A stretch of 6,560 nucleotides of DNA from Desulfobulbus sp. (lineage in GTDB: Bacteria; Desulfobacterota; Desulfobulbia; Desulfobulbales; Desulfobulbaceae), in the NCBI GenBank assembly GCA_011051825.1, contig DRKH01000059.1, positions 1 through 6,560 on the forward strand, read 5' to 3'. Numbering within the stretch: position 1 is the stretch's first letter; each line of letters opens with the position of its first letter. Under the pieces are notes generated by a model that saw nothing but the letters and a program-made list of their open reading frames with translations, did not search any database and had not been told where the DNA came from. The translations under genes were made by a program, and so were the position numbers. Below are positions 6,262-6,560 of the stretch, piece by piece.

Positions 6262-6560
6262 TATTGCCTTCCTCCTGCAATATCAAACTGGATTCTGCCT
6301 TTTTCAAGATGGTCTGGATCGTTTGCCACCTGGATGATTTCAAAAGGCTCCACCTGCAGAAGCCTGGTCTTCTCCTGCACCATATCTTCCGGATTGATGA
6401 TGACAACCGCAGCACCGGCACCGCTGCCCGAATACCATCGCCGCATACTGACCAGCAGCACCCGTTCCACGCCGGTGACGGACAGGGCACGGCCTGTCAG
6501 CTGACTGGCGTGCACAGGCTGGCCGAATGTCCAGAGATCAGGATGAAAAAATCCCCGACG
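6261..6560 (-). CDS. Baseplate J-like protein, C-terminal 99 residues (5' part outside window)
   Basis: The frame is open from the right edge (first full codon 6560-6558) to TAA at 6263-6261. A GTG at 6515 lies inside the frame, but the similarity runs upstream of it to the edge, so it is not the real start. Visible residues FFHPDLWTFGQPVHASQL (4-21), TGVERV (29-34) and PFEIIQVANDPD..EKGRIQFDIAGGR (72-98) match the C-terminal end of large baseplate J-like proteins of eCIS-type loci. That end typically reads F-PD-W-FG-PVY-S, then a GV-V strand, then LEI-R-DNDP--PE-G--L---GGR. It is not a duplicate of the C-terminus of the downstream 895-residue protein: the FG-(Q/R)-(P/S)-V-H block is shared, but the NDP...GGR ending is absent there. 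Its stop overlaps the next ATG by one base, so the two J-like proteins are probably translationally coupled and made in similar amounts. The call rests on a short segment. Confidence 0.78.
   Translation of the reverse strand, partial: RRGFFHPDLWTFGQPVHASQLTGRALSVTGVERVLLVSMRRWYSGSGAGAAVVIINPEDMVQEKTRLLQVEPFEIIQVANDPDHLEKGRIQFDIAGGRQ
6271..6276 (-). promoter_or_regulatory. Shine-Dalgarno of the 895-residue baseplate gene
   Basis: AGGAGG on the minus strand, 9 nt before the ATG at 6261, is embedded in the last codons (Ala-Gly-Gly-Arg-Gln) of the upstream J-like gene. Together with the TAATG stop/start junction it supports this start and coupled translation. Confidence 0.75.

Noticed and set aside
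6261..6515. Separate 84-codon gene starting at GTG 6515
   Set aside because: The frame remains open to the right edge and conserved J-family residues (FFHPDLWTFGQP) lie upstream of that GTG. It is the 3' end of a longer gene.
1..6560. CRISPR array, tRNA/rRNA, insertion sequence or attachment site
   Set aside because: Almost every base is within four coding frames. No direct-repeat series, clover-leaf-like segment, transposase or terminal inverted repeats were seen on either strand.

Overview
The whole window is one tightly packed bacterial operon read on the minus strand. It encodes baseplate and distal-tail parts of a contractile phage-tail-like particle, most likely an extracellular contractile injection system (eCIS) or a closely related tailocin-type locus. 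Composition is fairly GC-rich (by eye, mid-50s %), every start has a good Shine-Dalgarno sequence, and genes abut or overlap. This fits a bacterium with moderate GC, for example a Desulfobacterota or another proteobacterium-like lineage, but nothing here fixes the taxon.

In transcription order (right to left): (1) 6560-6261, the last 99 codons of a baseplate J / gp6-like protein; (2) 6261-3574, a complete 895-residue second baseplate J-like protein whose start overlaps the previous stop by one base; (3) 3577-3527, a 16-codon micro-ORF with its own Shine-Dalgarno that overlaps the gene before and the gene after by ATGA, possibly a coupling device; (4) 3530-1224, a 768-residue protein with an N-terminal phage tail protein I domain and a long beta-rich, probably beta-helical, C-terminal half; (5) 1208-1, the first 402 codons of a DUF6519-family protein that runs off the left edge. 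No gene lies on the plus strand; the many plus-strand open frames are antisense shadows of these genes.

The likely division of labour is that the two J-like proteins build the wedge ring of the baseplate, and the tail-I protein attaches to the wedge and extends outward. The DUF6519 protein has no role I can assign from sequence, but it is a recurrent partner of this tail protein and could be a peripheral or fibre-like component. Sheath, tube, spike, ATPase and cargo genes are not in the window and should lie on either side. The family assignments come from remembered sequence patterns, not a database search. No promoter or terminator is visible; the transcription unit enters from the right and leaves to the left.

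The points most worth a second look are the doubly overlapping micro-ORF, the tandem pair of different J-like proteins, the G8 run in the middle of the tail gene, and the large beta-helix-like extension on the tail protein.
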